Source of the DNA: an uncultured bacterium
Lineage (GTDB): Bacteria > Bacillota_A > Clostridia > Lachnospirales > Lachnospiraceae
DNA length: 22,818 nucleotides
Direction of reading: 5' to 3'
NCBI GenBank assembly: GCA_905215045.1
Contig: CAJMOO010000027.1
Coordinates: 1 to 22,818 of the forward strand
The position numbers and the translations under genes were made by a program. Under the pieces are notes generated by a model. It was given only the letters and a program-made list of their open reading frames with translations, did not search any database and had not been told where the DNA came from. Of this stretch, positions 15,321 through 22,111 are shown piece by piece (positions within the stretch are counted from its first letter, which is position 1; every line of letters starts with the position of its first letter).

Positions 15321-15442
15321 ACGTCAAGGTGTTACTTCACATTGACGTGAATGGCGGTTTGCTTCCTACGGGGAGTTCTAGCCCCGATTACATAGATCCA
15401 TCTCTTTCATAGAGAAATCTGACGGAAAGGGGACTTGAAATT
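15321..15442 (+). promoter_or_regulatory. Structured 5' leader of the toxin mRNA
   Basis: The 120-base leader begins with a hairpin ACGTCAA/TTGACGT (15321-15348). Then ATGGCGGTTTGCTT (15351-15364), which can pair over 14 bp, with two G-U pairs, with AGGCAAACCGTCAT at 15591-15604 in the 3' end of the same transcript. It goes on with the hairpin CGGGG/CCCCG and TCTCT/AGAGA. The ribosome binding site GGAAAGGGG ends 10 bases before the ATG. Such long-distance pairing holds toxin mRNAs in an untranslated state in known type I systems. Confidence 0.6.
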
Positions 15443-15565
15443 ATGCTAACCATTACAGATCTAATCGCAGTAATCTCACTGTGTGCGACTTTTTATAGTC
15501 TTGGCTATGTGCGTGGAAAGCATGATGCCAAGACAGAAAAAGACCGCCCTACCCTGAGAAAGTAA
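15443..15565 (+). CDS. Putative type I toxin, 40-residue single-span membrane peptide
   Basis: The peptide starts MLTITDLIAVISLCATFYSL and ends GYVRGKHDAK then TEKDRPTLRK. A hydrophobic helix covers residues 4-23 and is followed by a strongly basic, charged tail, the form of holin-like or TxpA/BsrG/Fst-like type I toxins; the DRP motif near the C-terminus is seen in many such Firmicutes peptides. It has its own promoter, a long structured leader and an overlapping antisense RNA, and sits alone between convergently arranged genes. I cannot assign a named family. Toxicity is inferred. Confidence 0.7.
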   Translation: MLTITDLIAVISLCATFYSLGYVRGKHDAKTEKDRPTLRK

Positions 15566-15621
15566 GCGGTCTATAAAACTTATATTAATCAGGCAAACCG
15601 TCATCGGTAGCACCTTTTTAT
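15536..15621 (-). ncRNA. Antisense RNA antitoxin (predicted)
   Basis: An RNA of about 86 bases is predicted on the minus strand. It would start near 15621, 7 bases past the -10 at 15628-15633, and end at an intrinsic terminator made by AGACCGC (15572-15566) and GCGGTCT (15547-15541) followed by TTTTCTG. It is complementary to the last ten codons of the toxin and to its 3' untranslated region, including the 15591-15604 segment needed for pairing with the mRNA 5' end. This is the overlap seen in TxpA/RatA and BsrG/SR4. Ends are predicted to within a few bases. Confidence 0.65.
15598..15620 (+). terminator. Possible 3' end of the toxin mRNA
   Basis: ACCG-TCAT-CGGT (15598-15609) is a short hairpin followed after five bases by TTTTT at 15615-15619. 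The stem is only 4 bp, so termination may depend on the long-distance pairing or be inefficient. It is the best candidate 3' end on the plus strand. Confidence 0.4.
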
Positions 15622-15627
15622 ATTGTT

Positions 15628-15656
15628 ATATTAACATCTATAATTTTTTATGTCAA
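15628..15656 (-). promoter_or_regulatory. Promoter of the antisense RNA
   Basis: A consensus TTGACA (15651-15656), exactly 17 bases, then TAATAT (15628-15633) on the minus strand, facing the toxin gene. Its -35 is better than that of the toxin promoter, as expected for an antitoxin RNA kept in excess. Confidence 0.75.
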
Positions 15657-15665
15657 TTCTATTAT

Positions 15666-15845
15666 CTAATTTATATTTAACTTTCTAGTCAAAATAAACT
15701 CAATCACCAAATGACACAACACAATTTCCAGAAGAAAGGCAATAAGACACGGAAGATAAAACCAACTGTAATATCTATTATGTTGCAACAATACCACTTG
15801 CATTTCATAGCCAACCAAGAATAAAAAAGCTCCTACAATGATCAT
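15666..15845 (-). CDS. Small membrane protein, permease C-terminus-like
   Basis: A 59-residue ORF with two hydrophobic stretches (MIIVGAFLFLVGY and WFYLPCLIAFLLEIVLCHLV). Its last 15 residues, HLVIEFILTRKLNIN, match the end of the ABC permease encoded just upstream, HIVTEVILTKKLNLE, at 9 identical positions, with most others conservative. It may be a duplicated remnant of a permease C-terminus or a small partner protein. The frame stays open upstream (KNRRDKERSKNRFAT) without a start codon, and the ATG lacks a nearby Shine-Dalgarno (GGAG is 24 bases away). It is the fourth reading frame of the GntR-ABC operon. Confidence 0.45.
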   Translation of the reverse strand: MIIVGAFLFLVGYEMQVVLLQHNRYYSWFYLPCLIAFLLEIVLCHLVIEFILTRKLNIN

Positions 15846-15891
15846 TGTCGCAAATCTGTTTTTACTTCTCTCCTTATCCCTCCTATTTTTC

Positions 15892-16653
15892 CTACTCCAA
15901 ATTCAATTTCTTCGTTAATATCACTTCTGTAACAATATGATAAATGATAATGATCACAATATTCTCTACAAGATAGATCCACAGATCACTATCAAATCCA
16001 AATGTGTTCTGCAGGCTTGATCCCATATTATCTAAGTTTGTCATACTTGGAATTCCGATCAGTGATACAATGATTGATAATCCTGCATATGCTACAAATG
16101 CAAACAAGAATCGATTGCCATTACTCAACTGTCCGATCACCATTGCTACATATATATGGTAGATTCCGCTTAGCAAACCTACCACTGCGATCACCGCTCC
16201 ATATCCAATCCATGGTCCTGCATGTACTTTGATGACCCAATTTCCAAAATATGTTACGGTGTCCATAAGTTTTACCGGGCTTATCGCAATGATCTCTACT
16301 CCCAATAAAGAGATTACAAGTGCTGTCCCACAGCTAATGATCAATGCACTAATCACTTTGGATAAGATCAGGCTTCTTGTAGTAACTGGAAGCGTGAACA
16401 TTAAATATCCTTCTTCCTGCAATAACCCATTCCAGAAGCGCTGAATCACAATGATCACATTCATTACAAAGATCGCAACGATCACTGCAACAATGACCAC
16501 AAGACTAAATACGATCATCGTATTTCCAATTCCGTCAAGATTCGACCGAATACTGATTCCAAAGATCAGTCCCATCACTAAGAGTACACCCCATAATGGT
16601 GCTAAAATCTTCGCTAATGCTTTCAGATCATACTTTATTAATTTTCCTAGCAT
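15892..16653 (-). CDS. ABC-2 type transporter permease
   Basis: A 253-residue integral membrane protein with about six transmembrane segments (for example WGVLLVMGLIFGIS, IVVIVAVIVAIFVMNVIIVI, VISALIISCGTALVISLLGV, AVIAVVGLLSGIYHIYVAMV, FAFVAYAGLSIIVSLIG and IYLVENIVIIIIYHIV). It starts MLGKLIKYDLKAL, typical of ABC-2 permeases of YtrC/D-like systems. Its start overlaps the end of the ATPase gene by 7 bases, so they are coupled. The substrate is unknown; YtrA-regulated transporters often respond to cell-envelope stress. Confidence 0.85.
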   Translation of the reverse strand: MLGKLIKYDLKALAKILAPLWGVLLVMGLIFGISIRSNLDGIGNTMIVFSLVVIVAVIVAIFVMNVIIVIQRFWNGLLQEEGYLMFTLPVTTRSLILSKVISALIISCGTALVISLLGVEIIAISPVKLMDTVTYFGNWVIKVHAGPWIGYGAVIAVVGLLSGIYHIYVAMVIGQLSNGNRFLFAFVAYAGLSIIVSLIGIPSMTNLDNMGSSLQNTFGFDSDLWIYLVENIVIIIIYHIVTEVILTKKLNLE

Positions 16654-17381
16654 ACTTCGTCCCCTCCTCTGTATACATCTGTATGAAATATCTCACGGAA
16701 CAGGGCATCGATGGATTTGCCGCTTTCTTCTCTTAAGTCATCAGCTGACTTGTATGTTACAATATTTCCTTCTTTGATAAAAATAACCTCATCCATGATC
16801 TTCTCGATATCTGCGATCAGATGTGTTGAAATGATCACGGTTCCTTCCTCATTATAATTGTTTAAGATCGTATCTAAGATAAAATCCCTTGCTGCGGGAT
16901 CGACTCCTGCGATCGGTTCGTCTAGCAGATAGAGTTGTGCTTTTCGGCACATTACCAAAACTAACTGGACTTTCTCTTTATTTCCTTTGGATAAGCTTTT
17001 GATCTTCGCTTCGGTGTTGATCTTTAATGTCTCACACATGCCCTCTGCTTTTTTACGATCAAAGTCTTCGTAAAAATCTTCAAAAAAATCCATCAAATCT
17101 GCAATCTTCATCCAATCTGCAAAATACATCTTATCTGGCAGATAGCTGATGATCTTCTTGCTGTCAACACCAGGTGCTTTACCATTGACTTTAATCTCAC
17201 CTGATGTTGGCTGCAACAGACCGTTTAATAACTTGATCAATGTTGTCTTTCCAGAACCATTGGGTCCTAAAAGCCCGATGATCTTTCCTCTCCCTATTGT
17301 TAAGTTGATTCCCGTTAAAGCTTCCTTCTTTCCATACCGTTTCTCTAAATCAGTTAATTTTATTAAATTCAAATCCTTCAT
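16647..17381 (-). CDS. ABC transporter ATP-binding protein (YtrB-like)
   Basis: A 244-residue ATPase with Walker A GPNGSGKTT (39-47), a degenerate signature LSKGNKEKVQLVL, Walker B LYLLDEPIAGVD and the switch histidine in VIISTHL. LSKGN in place of LSGGQ is usual for the CcmA/YtrB drug- or stress-export branch. It overlaps the GntR gene by 4 bases (ATGA) and the permease by 7, so the three form one coupled operon. Two copies are expected to pair with the permease dimer. Confidence 0.92.
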   Translation of the reverse strand: MKDLNLIKLTDLEKRYGKKEALTGINLTIGRGKIIGLLGPNGSGKTTLIKLLNGLLQPTSGEIKVNGKAPGVDSKKIISYLPDKMYFADWMKIADLMDFFEDFYEDFDRKKAEGMCETLKINTEAKIKSLSKGNKEKVQLVLVMCRKAQLYLLDEPIAGVDPAARDFILDTILNNYNEEGTVIISTHLIADIEKIMDEVIFIKEGNIVTYKSADDLREESGKSIDALFREIFHTDVYRGGDEVC

Positions 17382-17740
17382 TCTTCCTCTTCCTTTCCGA
17401 TCAATGCGACTGCATCTTCCTTATTGTATCCAAGTTCCTCTAAATCCCTGATGTATTGTTTTACAATCTTGTGTGCTATATCTTTCCGACATTCTTCTAT
17501 CTTCGTCACATCTTCTGTGACACAGCGCCCGCTTGTTCGGTTGGTGATCGTTAATCCATCCTGATCAAGTGCTGATAACGCTCTCTGCATCGTATTCGGA
17601 TTCACCCCTGCTTCTCCTGCAAGATCCCTGACACTTGGTAGTTTCTCTCCGCTTGGATAGGTTCCTGACACAATCCTCTTGATCATCTGTTCCTTCAGTT
17701 GTGTCCAGATTGGTCTTCCATCATCTATCTTCCACCCCAT
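17378..17740 (-). CDS. GntR-family transcriptional regulator, YtrA subfamily
   Basis: A 120-residue regulator. The winged helix is in residues 10-70 (PIWTQLKEQMIKRIVSGTYP, KLPSVRDLAGEAGVNPNTMQ), followed by a short helical C-terminal region of about 45 residues in place of a large ligand domain, as in the YtrA subfamily. Such proteins normally repress their own ABC operon. Here the gene is first in the operon and the promoter carries a dense set of palindromic half-sites. Start supported by AAGGAAGGAG. Confidence 0.93.
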   Translation of the reverse strand: MGWKIDDGRPIWTQLKEQMIKRIVSGTYPSGEKLPSVRDLAGEAGVNPNTMQRALSALDQDGLTITNRTSGRCVTEDVTKIEECRKDIAHKIVKQYIRDLEELGYNKEDAVALIGKEEEE

Positions 17741-17755
17741 AGTTCTCCTTCCTTC

Positions 17756-17821
17756 TTATTGTATTATTGTATTACTTCCTTAATACAATAATATTGTATG
17801 CTATTTTTTATAAAATGTCAA
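17756..17821 (-). promoter_or_regulatory. Promoter and operator array of the GntR-ABC operon
   Basis: TTGACA (17816-17821), 17 bases, TACAAT (17793-17798). The palindrome ATACAATA-a-TATTGTAT (17783-17799) covers the -10. A second, TTATTGTATTA (17764-17774) and TAATACAATAA (17781-17791) with a six-base gap, lies over the transcription start, and a third TTATTGTATTA half-site is at 17756-17766. All share the half-site ATACAAT. Autorepression by the GntR protein fits this layout. Confidence 0.82.
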
Positions 17822-17836
17822 TCCTTATTTCATTTA

Positions 17837-17861
17837 TACTTTTGACACTCTCATCATAAAT
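17837..17861 (+). repeat. 25-bp motif, copy 2 (shared with 6343-6367)
   Basis: Reads TACTTTTGA, C, ACTCTCATCAT, AAAT: 23 of 25 positions as in the copy at 6343. It lies between the GntR promoter and the next terminator, with no gene in its direction. It contains TTGACA, but there is no good -10 at 17 bases. Confidence 0.6.
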
Positions 17862-17873
17862 TGATAGAAACAC

Positions 17874-17916
17874 AAAAGACACCGCACGAATATTTGTATT
17901 TCATGCGATGTCTTTT
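17874..17916. terminator. Terminator of the gene at 17956
   Basis: AAAAGACA at the left and TGTCTTTT at the right form 8 bp, then after a one-base mismatch CGCA/TGCG extends the stem. It lies 40 bases beyond the stop of the minus-strand gene ending at 17956, and ends in a T run on that strand. Confidence 0.75.
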
Positions 17917-17955
17917 ATGACTACTATTAGTAACTATAAATAAAATAGTTCCTTT

Positions 17956-18738
17956 TTATTTGATCATTGTCAGGATCCGTTCTCTACATCCCAGACCAAT
18001 GCCATTGGCCTGTTCGATGTTTTTCTCTAGTTGGTGTTCAAAGTGACGGAAGGGAAGAAAGATGCCAATCTCGCTGCTTTGTTGTTCAAATTTGTTTTCA
18101 TCCATTACACCGTAATACATGAACGCTCTTGGTAATTGTTCTTCCAGTCTCATCATAAAATCCCAAACAATGCTGTAGACTTCGTTATCCTCTATCATTT
18201 CTTTTACTTCTTTAGGTAGTTTAAATAATAGCAGGATTCCAATATGTTCCCCAATCTTCATTGTGTTAATTTCATTTTTGTTCCGATAATCGTGTTTTTC
18301 ACGAAATCCATAAGCAAGACAGATTTCATAATCCGGTATATCGTCCGCCTGATCTAAAATCTGCTGAAACATTTTATATTGTTTTTGTGAAATCTGTTTG
18401 TTTACGGATGTTTGTTTGATCAGCTCGCCCTCTGCATCTGTTAATCTTACAGGATTTGTTACACCTTTATCATTGAATCTCATAGGAATCAAAAACGCAT
18501 TTCTTAACAGATCAAACATACTGTTTCCACAGATTCCCATCAAGAAAGCGGAAAGATCCCTATTTTGATATGCATCAAATAGTGCTTTCACAAACTGTTT
18601 TTCCGAAAGATCACGATCTCCACTATTGGCAAACTCTTCATAAAATAACTCTCTCAATCGTTCACAGGCATCATTATTTTCCAGAATTTTTTTAAATATA
18701 TGCTCTGCATTTTCTTCTCTTGGAAAAATTGTTTCCAC
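17956..18738 (-). CDS. Protein of unknown function, divergent from LysR
   Basis: About 260 residues, no signal peptide or membrane helix seen, mixed alpha-beta and rich in charged residues. I do not recognise the family. Notable stretches are FPREENAEHIFKKILENNDA, MFDLLRNAFLIPMRFNDKGV, EICLAYGFREKHDYRNKNEI and IGIFLPFRHFEHQLEKNIEQ; the last part (GIGLGCRERILTMIK) looks like a conserved terminus. The frame is open to 18831, but the promoter at 18775-18803 excludes that start. The GTG at 18738 has AAAGGG 9 bases upstream, while the ATG at 18747 touches the same AAAGGG, so the GTG is favoured. It shares a control region with the LysR gene, so LysR may regulate it. Confidence 0.75.
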   Translation of the reverse strand: METIFPREENAEHIFKKILENNDACERLRELFYEEFANSGDRDLSEKQFVKALFDAYQNRDLSAFLMGICGNSMFDLLRNAFLIPMRFNDKGVTNPVRLTDAEGELIKQTSVNKQISQKQYKMFQQILDQADDIPDYEICLAYGFREKHDYRNKNEINTMKIGEHIGILLLFKLPKEVKEMIEDNEVYSIVWDFMMRLEEQLPRAFMYYGVMDENKFEQQSSEIGIFLPFRHFEHQLEKNIEQANGIGLGCRERILTMIK

Positions 18739-18774
18739 GCTGATCATCCCTTTCTTGACTTTTTCATCAACTGT

Positions 18775-18803
18775 ATTATACTTTAGGAAGAACGATATGT
18801 AAA
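18775..18803 (-). promoter_or_regulatory. Promoter of the unknown gene in the divergent region
   Basis: TTTACA (18798-18803), 17 bases, perfect TATAAT (18775-18780) on the minus strand. The start near 18768 leaves a leader of 21-30 bases and shows that the in-frame codons upstream are not translated. Confidence 0.75.
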
Positions 18804-18856
18804 ATATATATATCATATCATTAACATACAAATTTTATATAACTAGGAGGTCAATC

Positions 18857-19744
18857 ATGCCTTTTGACTATTATCGTATCTTTTATTATGTTGCAAAATA
18901 TAAGAGTTTCTCTAAAGCTGCGAAATTCTTACATAATAATCAGCCAAATATCACTCGCTGCATGAATATTATGGAAAGTGAACTTGGCTGCACTTTATTT
19001 ATCCGGTCACACAGGGGAATCAAGCTAACGCCAGAAGGGGAACAACTTTATGCCCATGTAGCAATTGCGATCCAGCAGATTTCTTCTGGAAATGATGAAC
19101 TAAATCGAACAAAAAATCTGAAATCTGGAACTGTTACGATCGGAGTAAGCGAAACTGCACTTCATTTATTTTTGTTGCCGAAATTAGAGAAGTTTCATAA
19201 ACTTTATCCACATATTAAATTAAAAATTTCCAACCATTCCACACCACAGGCAATCAAAGCTTTGAGAAAAGGATTCGTTGATTTTAGTATTGTGACAACA
19301 CCATTGTATTGCGAACATCCATTACAATCGCAACGACTTTGCTCTTTCCGTGACATTTTAATTGGCGGACCTTCTTATAGGGATATTGGTTTTTCACCGA
19401 AAAGACTACGTGATCTGCAGGATTTTCCTTTTATTTCATTAAATGAAGGAACAGCAACCAGAAATTTTTATGAGAAATATTTCTATCAGAATCAATTAGT
19501 TTTTTCTCCGGATATGGAAACTGCTACAACGAACCAGATCTTATCTCTGGTGCAGCATGATCTTGGAATTGGTTTCTGTCCGGAAGCTCTTGCTAAGGAC
19601 TATCTTGATCGTGGTGAAATTATAGAAATTCCTGTAAAGGAACATGCTAATCCACGAGACATTTGTCTCCTTACCGATTCTACCCGACCAATTGGAATTG
19701 CTGGGAAAAAATTATTAGAAATACTTATGGATTCGGAGGAGTGA
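18857..19744 (+). CDS. LysR-family transcriptional regulator
   Basis: A 295-residue regulator. The N-terminal winged helix is clear (YYRIFYYVAKYKSFSKAAKF, then NQPNITRCMNIMESELGCTL, FIRSHRGIKLTPEGE), followed by a linker helix and a periplasmic-binding-protein-like effector domain starting at SGTVTIGVSETALHLFLLPK. AGGAGG lies 6 bases before the ATG. It is followed after 5 bases by a ThrE-type exporter and is divergent from the unknown gene at 18738. The context suggests it senses an amino acid or related ligand and controls the exporter, as LysG does for LysE. Confidence 0.93.
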   Translation: MPFDYYRIFYYVAKYKSFSKAAKFLHNNQPNITRCMNIMESELGCTLFIRSHRGIKLTPEGEQLYAHVAIAIQQISSGNDELNRTKNLKSGTVTIGVSETALHLFLLPKLEKFHKLYPHIKLKISNHSTPQAIKALRKGFVDFSIVTTPLYCEHPLQSQRLCSFRDILIGGPSYRDIGFSPKRLRDLQDFPFISLNEGTATRNFYEKYFYQNQLVFSPDMETATTNQILSLVQHDLGIGFCPEALAKDYLDRGEIIEIPVKEHANPRDICLLTDSTRPIGIAGKKLLEILMDSEE

Positions 19745-19749
19745 TATAT

Positions 19750-21072
19750 ATGGAGGAAGAATTTCATAATCATATGCGGATTCCTTGGCATGATTATACA
19801 AGAAAAAGTATTGGTCGTCCGATCACGGAAGCTTCGTTAAGTGAGAAAGCCTCGATCATCGGTCGTACTGGAATTATGCTTCTATCTTGCGGAACTGGAG
19901 CATGGAGAGTACGAAGTTCTATGAACACACTGGCTAGAGAACTTGGAATTACTTGTACTGCTGATATTGGTTTATTATCAATTGAATATACTTGTATTGA
20001 TGGTGGTAACTGTTATACAGAATCCCTATGTCTGTTTAATACAGGCGTAAATACATCAAAACTTTATCGAATGGAATTGTTTGTTAACAAATTTTCCAAA
20101 AACTGCAAGAAGATGTCTGGAGATGAACTTCATACACTACTTGATCAGATTCATGAAATTCATGGATTTTACTCTCCGCCATTCCTTGGTCTGGCTGCAG
20201 CTGTTGCATGCAGTGCATTTACTTTTTTACTCGGTGGCGGACCGATTGAGATGTTTTGTGCATTCTTAGGTGCTGGTGCCGGAAATTTTCTCCGGGCAAA
20301 AATGAATCAACATCATTTAACTTTATTCCTATGCACTGCGGCAAGCGTTGCTTTGGCATGTATTGTATACACAATTGCCTTCATGGCATTGAAATCTGGA
20401 TTTCATATTTCGATACACCATCAAGCTGGTTATATCTGTTCTATGTTATTCATTATTCCAGGATTTCCATTTATCACAAGTGGAATTGACCTTGCAAAAT
20501 TGGATATGCGTTCCGGACTTGAACGTCTGGCTTACGCACTGATTATCATTGCTGTTGCAACTTTAGCTGCATGGATGCTTGCTTTAGTTCTTCATTTAAA
20601 ACCGATGGATTTTCTTCCATTGAATTTAAGCAAGTCAGAATACCTGATATTTCGACTGATCGCAAGCTTTTTTGGAGTTTTAGGTTTCTCCGTAATGTTT
20701 AACAGTCCATTACAACTTGCTGCTACAGCAGGGATCATTGGAGCAATTGCAAATACAACTCGTCTGGAACTTGTTGATCTCGCCTCATTTCCACCAGCTG
20801 CAGCTGCATTCCTTGGTGCTTTGCTTGCTGGTCTTCTGGCATCTATGATCAAGACTTCGATTGGTTATCCTCGAATTTCTTTGACTGTGCCTTCCATCGT
20901 TATTATGGTTCCTGGATTGTATTTATATCGGGCAATTTATAATATTGGTATTACTTCGATTAATACCGGTGCTTTTTGGTTTACAGAAGCTTTACTTATT
21001 ATTATGGCTTTGCCGCTTGGATTGATCTTTGCAAGAATTATTACAGATAAGACGTTTCGACGTTGTTCATAG
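19750..21072 (+). CDS. Threonine/serine exporter family protein (fused ThrE type)
   Basis: A 440-residue inner-membrane exporter, probably driven by the proton gradient. Residues 1-150 are a cytoplasmic DUF1212-type domain (RTGIMLLSCGTGAWRVRSSM), and two blocks of about five helices each follow; the second is the DUF3815-like half with FPPAAAAFLGALLAGLLASM and PRISLTVPSIVIMVPGLYLY. In many Firmicutes these halves are separate genes; here they are fused as in Corynebacterium ThrE. The frame is open to 19663, inside the LysR gene, but the ATG at 19750 has GGAGGAG 8 bases upstream. Probably co-transcribed with the LysR gene. The substrate is inferred from the family. Confidence 0.88.
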   Translation: MEEEFHNHMRIPWHDYTRKSIGRPITEASLSEKASIIGRTGIMLLSCGTGAWRVRSSMNTLARELGITCTADIGLLSIEYTCIDGGNCYTESLCLFNTGVNTSKLYRMELFVNKFSKNCKKMSGDELHTLLDQIHEIHGFYSPPFLGLAAAVACSAFTFLLGGGPIEMFCAFLGAGAGNFLRAKMNQHHLTLFLCTAASVALACIVYTIAFMALKSGFHISIHHQAGYICSMLFIIPGFPFITSGIDLAKLDMRSGLERLAYALIIIAVATLAAWMLALVLHLKPMDFLPLNLSKSEYLIFRLIASFFGVLGFSVMFNSPLQLAATAGIIGAIANTTRLELVDLASFPPAAAAFLGALLAGLLASMIKTSIGYPRISLTVPSIVIMVPGLYLYRAIYNIGITSINTGAFWFTEALLIIMALPLGLIFARIITDKTFRRCS

Positions 21073-21150
21073 AAATGGATATGAATATAGGGGCTGTCTC
21101 ACTTGAACCGCTCCCCGTCAAGTAGACAATTGAAAAAATATAAATTTTTC

Positions 21151-21178
21151 CTGCCAGTAGAAATTTATCTGCTGGCAG
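21151..21178 (-). terminator. Terminator inside the insertion sequence
   Basis: CTGCCAGTAG (21151-21160) pairs with CTGCTGGCAG (21169-21178) over 10 bp with one G-U. Read on the minus strand it follows the orfB stop by 3 bases and leads into GGAAAAATTTATATTTTTT-like A/T tracts. Confidence 0.75.
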
Positions 21179-21181
21179 TTT

Positions 21182-22111
21182 TTATGCAGCTTGCAAGTAA
21201 ATTTCGTGTTTTTCCATTGGCGTTAAAATTCCGAGATTCCTTTGCAAGCGTTTATTGTTGTAGTAATCTATATAATCTTCGATCATTTTTTCGAGAGTAT
21301 CTCTATCGGTGAATCGTTTTCCATAGTATCGCTCTCTCTTCAGAATTCCCCAAAAGCCTTCCATTGGTCCATTGTCGATACATTTAGCAACTCGCGACAT
21401 GCTTTGTGTTATTCCAGCATTTACAAGTTTTGTATGAAATGTCCTGTTCGTATATTGGAACCCCCTGTCACTGTGAAACAGTGGCTGCGCACCAGGATTT
21501 CTAAGTAAAGCATTGTCTATCGTATCAAACACCAAAGCATTGTTGTTCTTATCACGAATAACATACGAAACAATCCATCTATCATATAGATCCAGTATTG
21601 CACTTAGATAAACTTTATGCTTTTCCATTCCAATATAATAATGGAATTCTGTCACATCAGTGAGCCATTTTTCATTTGGTGCTTTGGCAGTGAACTCCCG
21701 ATTTAGTATGTTTTCAGCTATATACTGAGGGTTTGCAGCCTGTCTTGTGCATCCGTTGTTAGAATACTTGATAGTTGATTTTATATTAAGTTTACGGCAA
21801 ATGCGTAGCACACGTTTATCGTTTACATCAATACCATGATATCGTTCCAGATCATCTCTGATCCTTCGATAGCCTTTATCCGGTGAGTCTGTATGAATCT
21901 TTTCTATCTCGTCGGCAATAAACTTATTCTTTTGTTCACTTTTAGGAATTTCTCTGTGTAGCCATTTATAATAAGCTGCTCTAGAAACATTACCAAGTTT
22001 ACAAAGTGCAGCGATTGGATAATTATGTTCTTTGTGTTCTTCTTTGATTGCCTGATATATATGTTCATGACGGACCAGGCTTAACCCCGCCTCCTCTCTA
22101 TTTCTTCGAGT
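21182..22111 (-). CDS. IS3-family transposase OrfB (DDE domain), made by -1 frameshift
   Basis: The 309-codon frame begins at the A7 slip site (22117-22111) and has no ATG near its head; the first start-like codon with a long product is a GTG at 21811, too late for a complete enzyme. The N-terminal part has the HTH_21 region (HIYQAIKEEHKEHNYPIAAL, VSRAAYYKWL, KGYRRIRDDL). The catalytic core is complete: first Asp in WLTDVTEFHYY, second in LFHSDRGFQYTNRTF, Glu in NGPMEGFWGILKRERYY. It is made as an OrfAB fusion of about 520 residues that cuts and joins the element ends. Confidence 0.9.
   Translation of the reverse strand, partial: TRRNREEAGLSLVRHEHIYQAIKEEHKEHNYPIAALCKLGNVSRAAYYKWLHREIPKSEQKNKFIADEIEKIHTDSPDKGYRRIRDDLERYHGIDVNDKRVLRICRKLNIKSTIKYSNNGCTRQAANPQYIAENILNREFTAKAPNEKWLTDVTEFHYYIGMEKHKVYLSAILDLYDRWIVSYVIRDKNNNALVFDTIDNALLRNPGAQPLFHSDRGFQYTNRTFHTKLVNAGITQSMSRVAKCIDNGPMEGFWGILKRERYYGKRFTDRDTLEKMIEDYIDYYNNKRLQRNLGILTPMEKHEIYLQAA

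Noticed and set aside
18739..18831. Longer start of the unknown protein, with a hydrophobic MYVNDMIYIFYISFF segment that mimics a signal peptide
   Set aside because: The TTTACA-17-TATAAT promoter lies within these codons.
19663..19749. N-terminal extension of the ThrE-type exporter
   Set aside because: It overlaps the end of the LysR gene, has no ribosome binding site and is unlike the family; GGAGGAG before 19750 decides the start.
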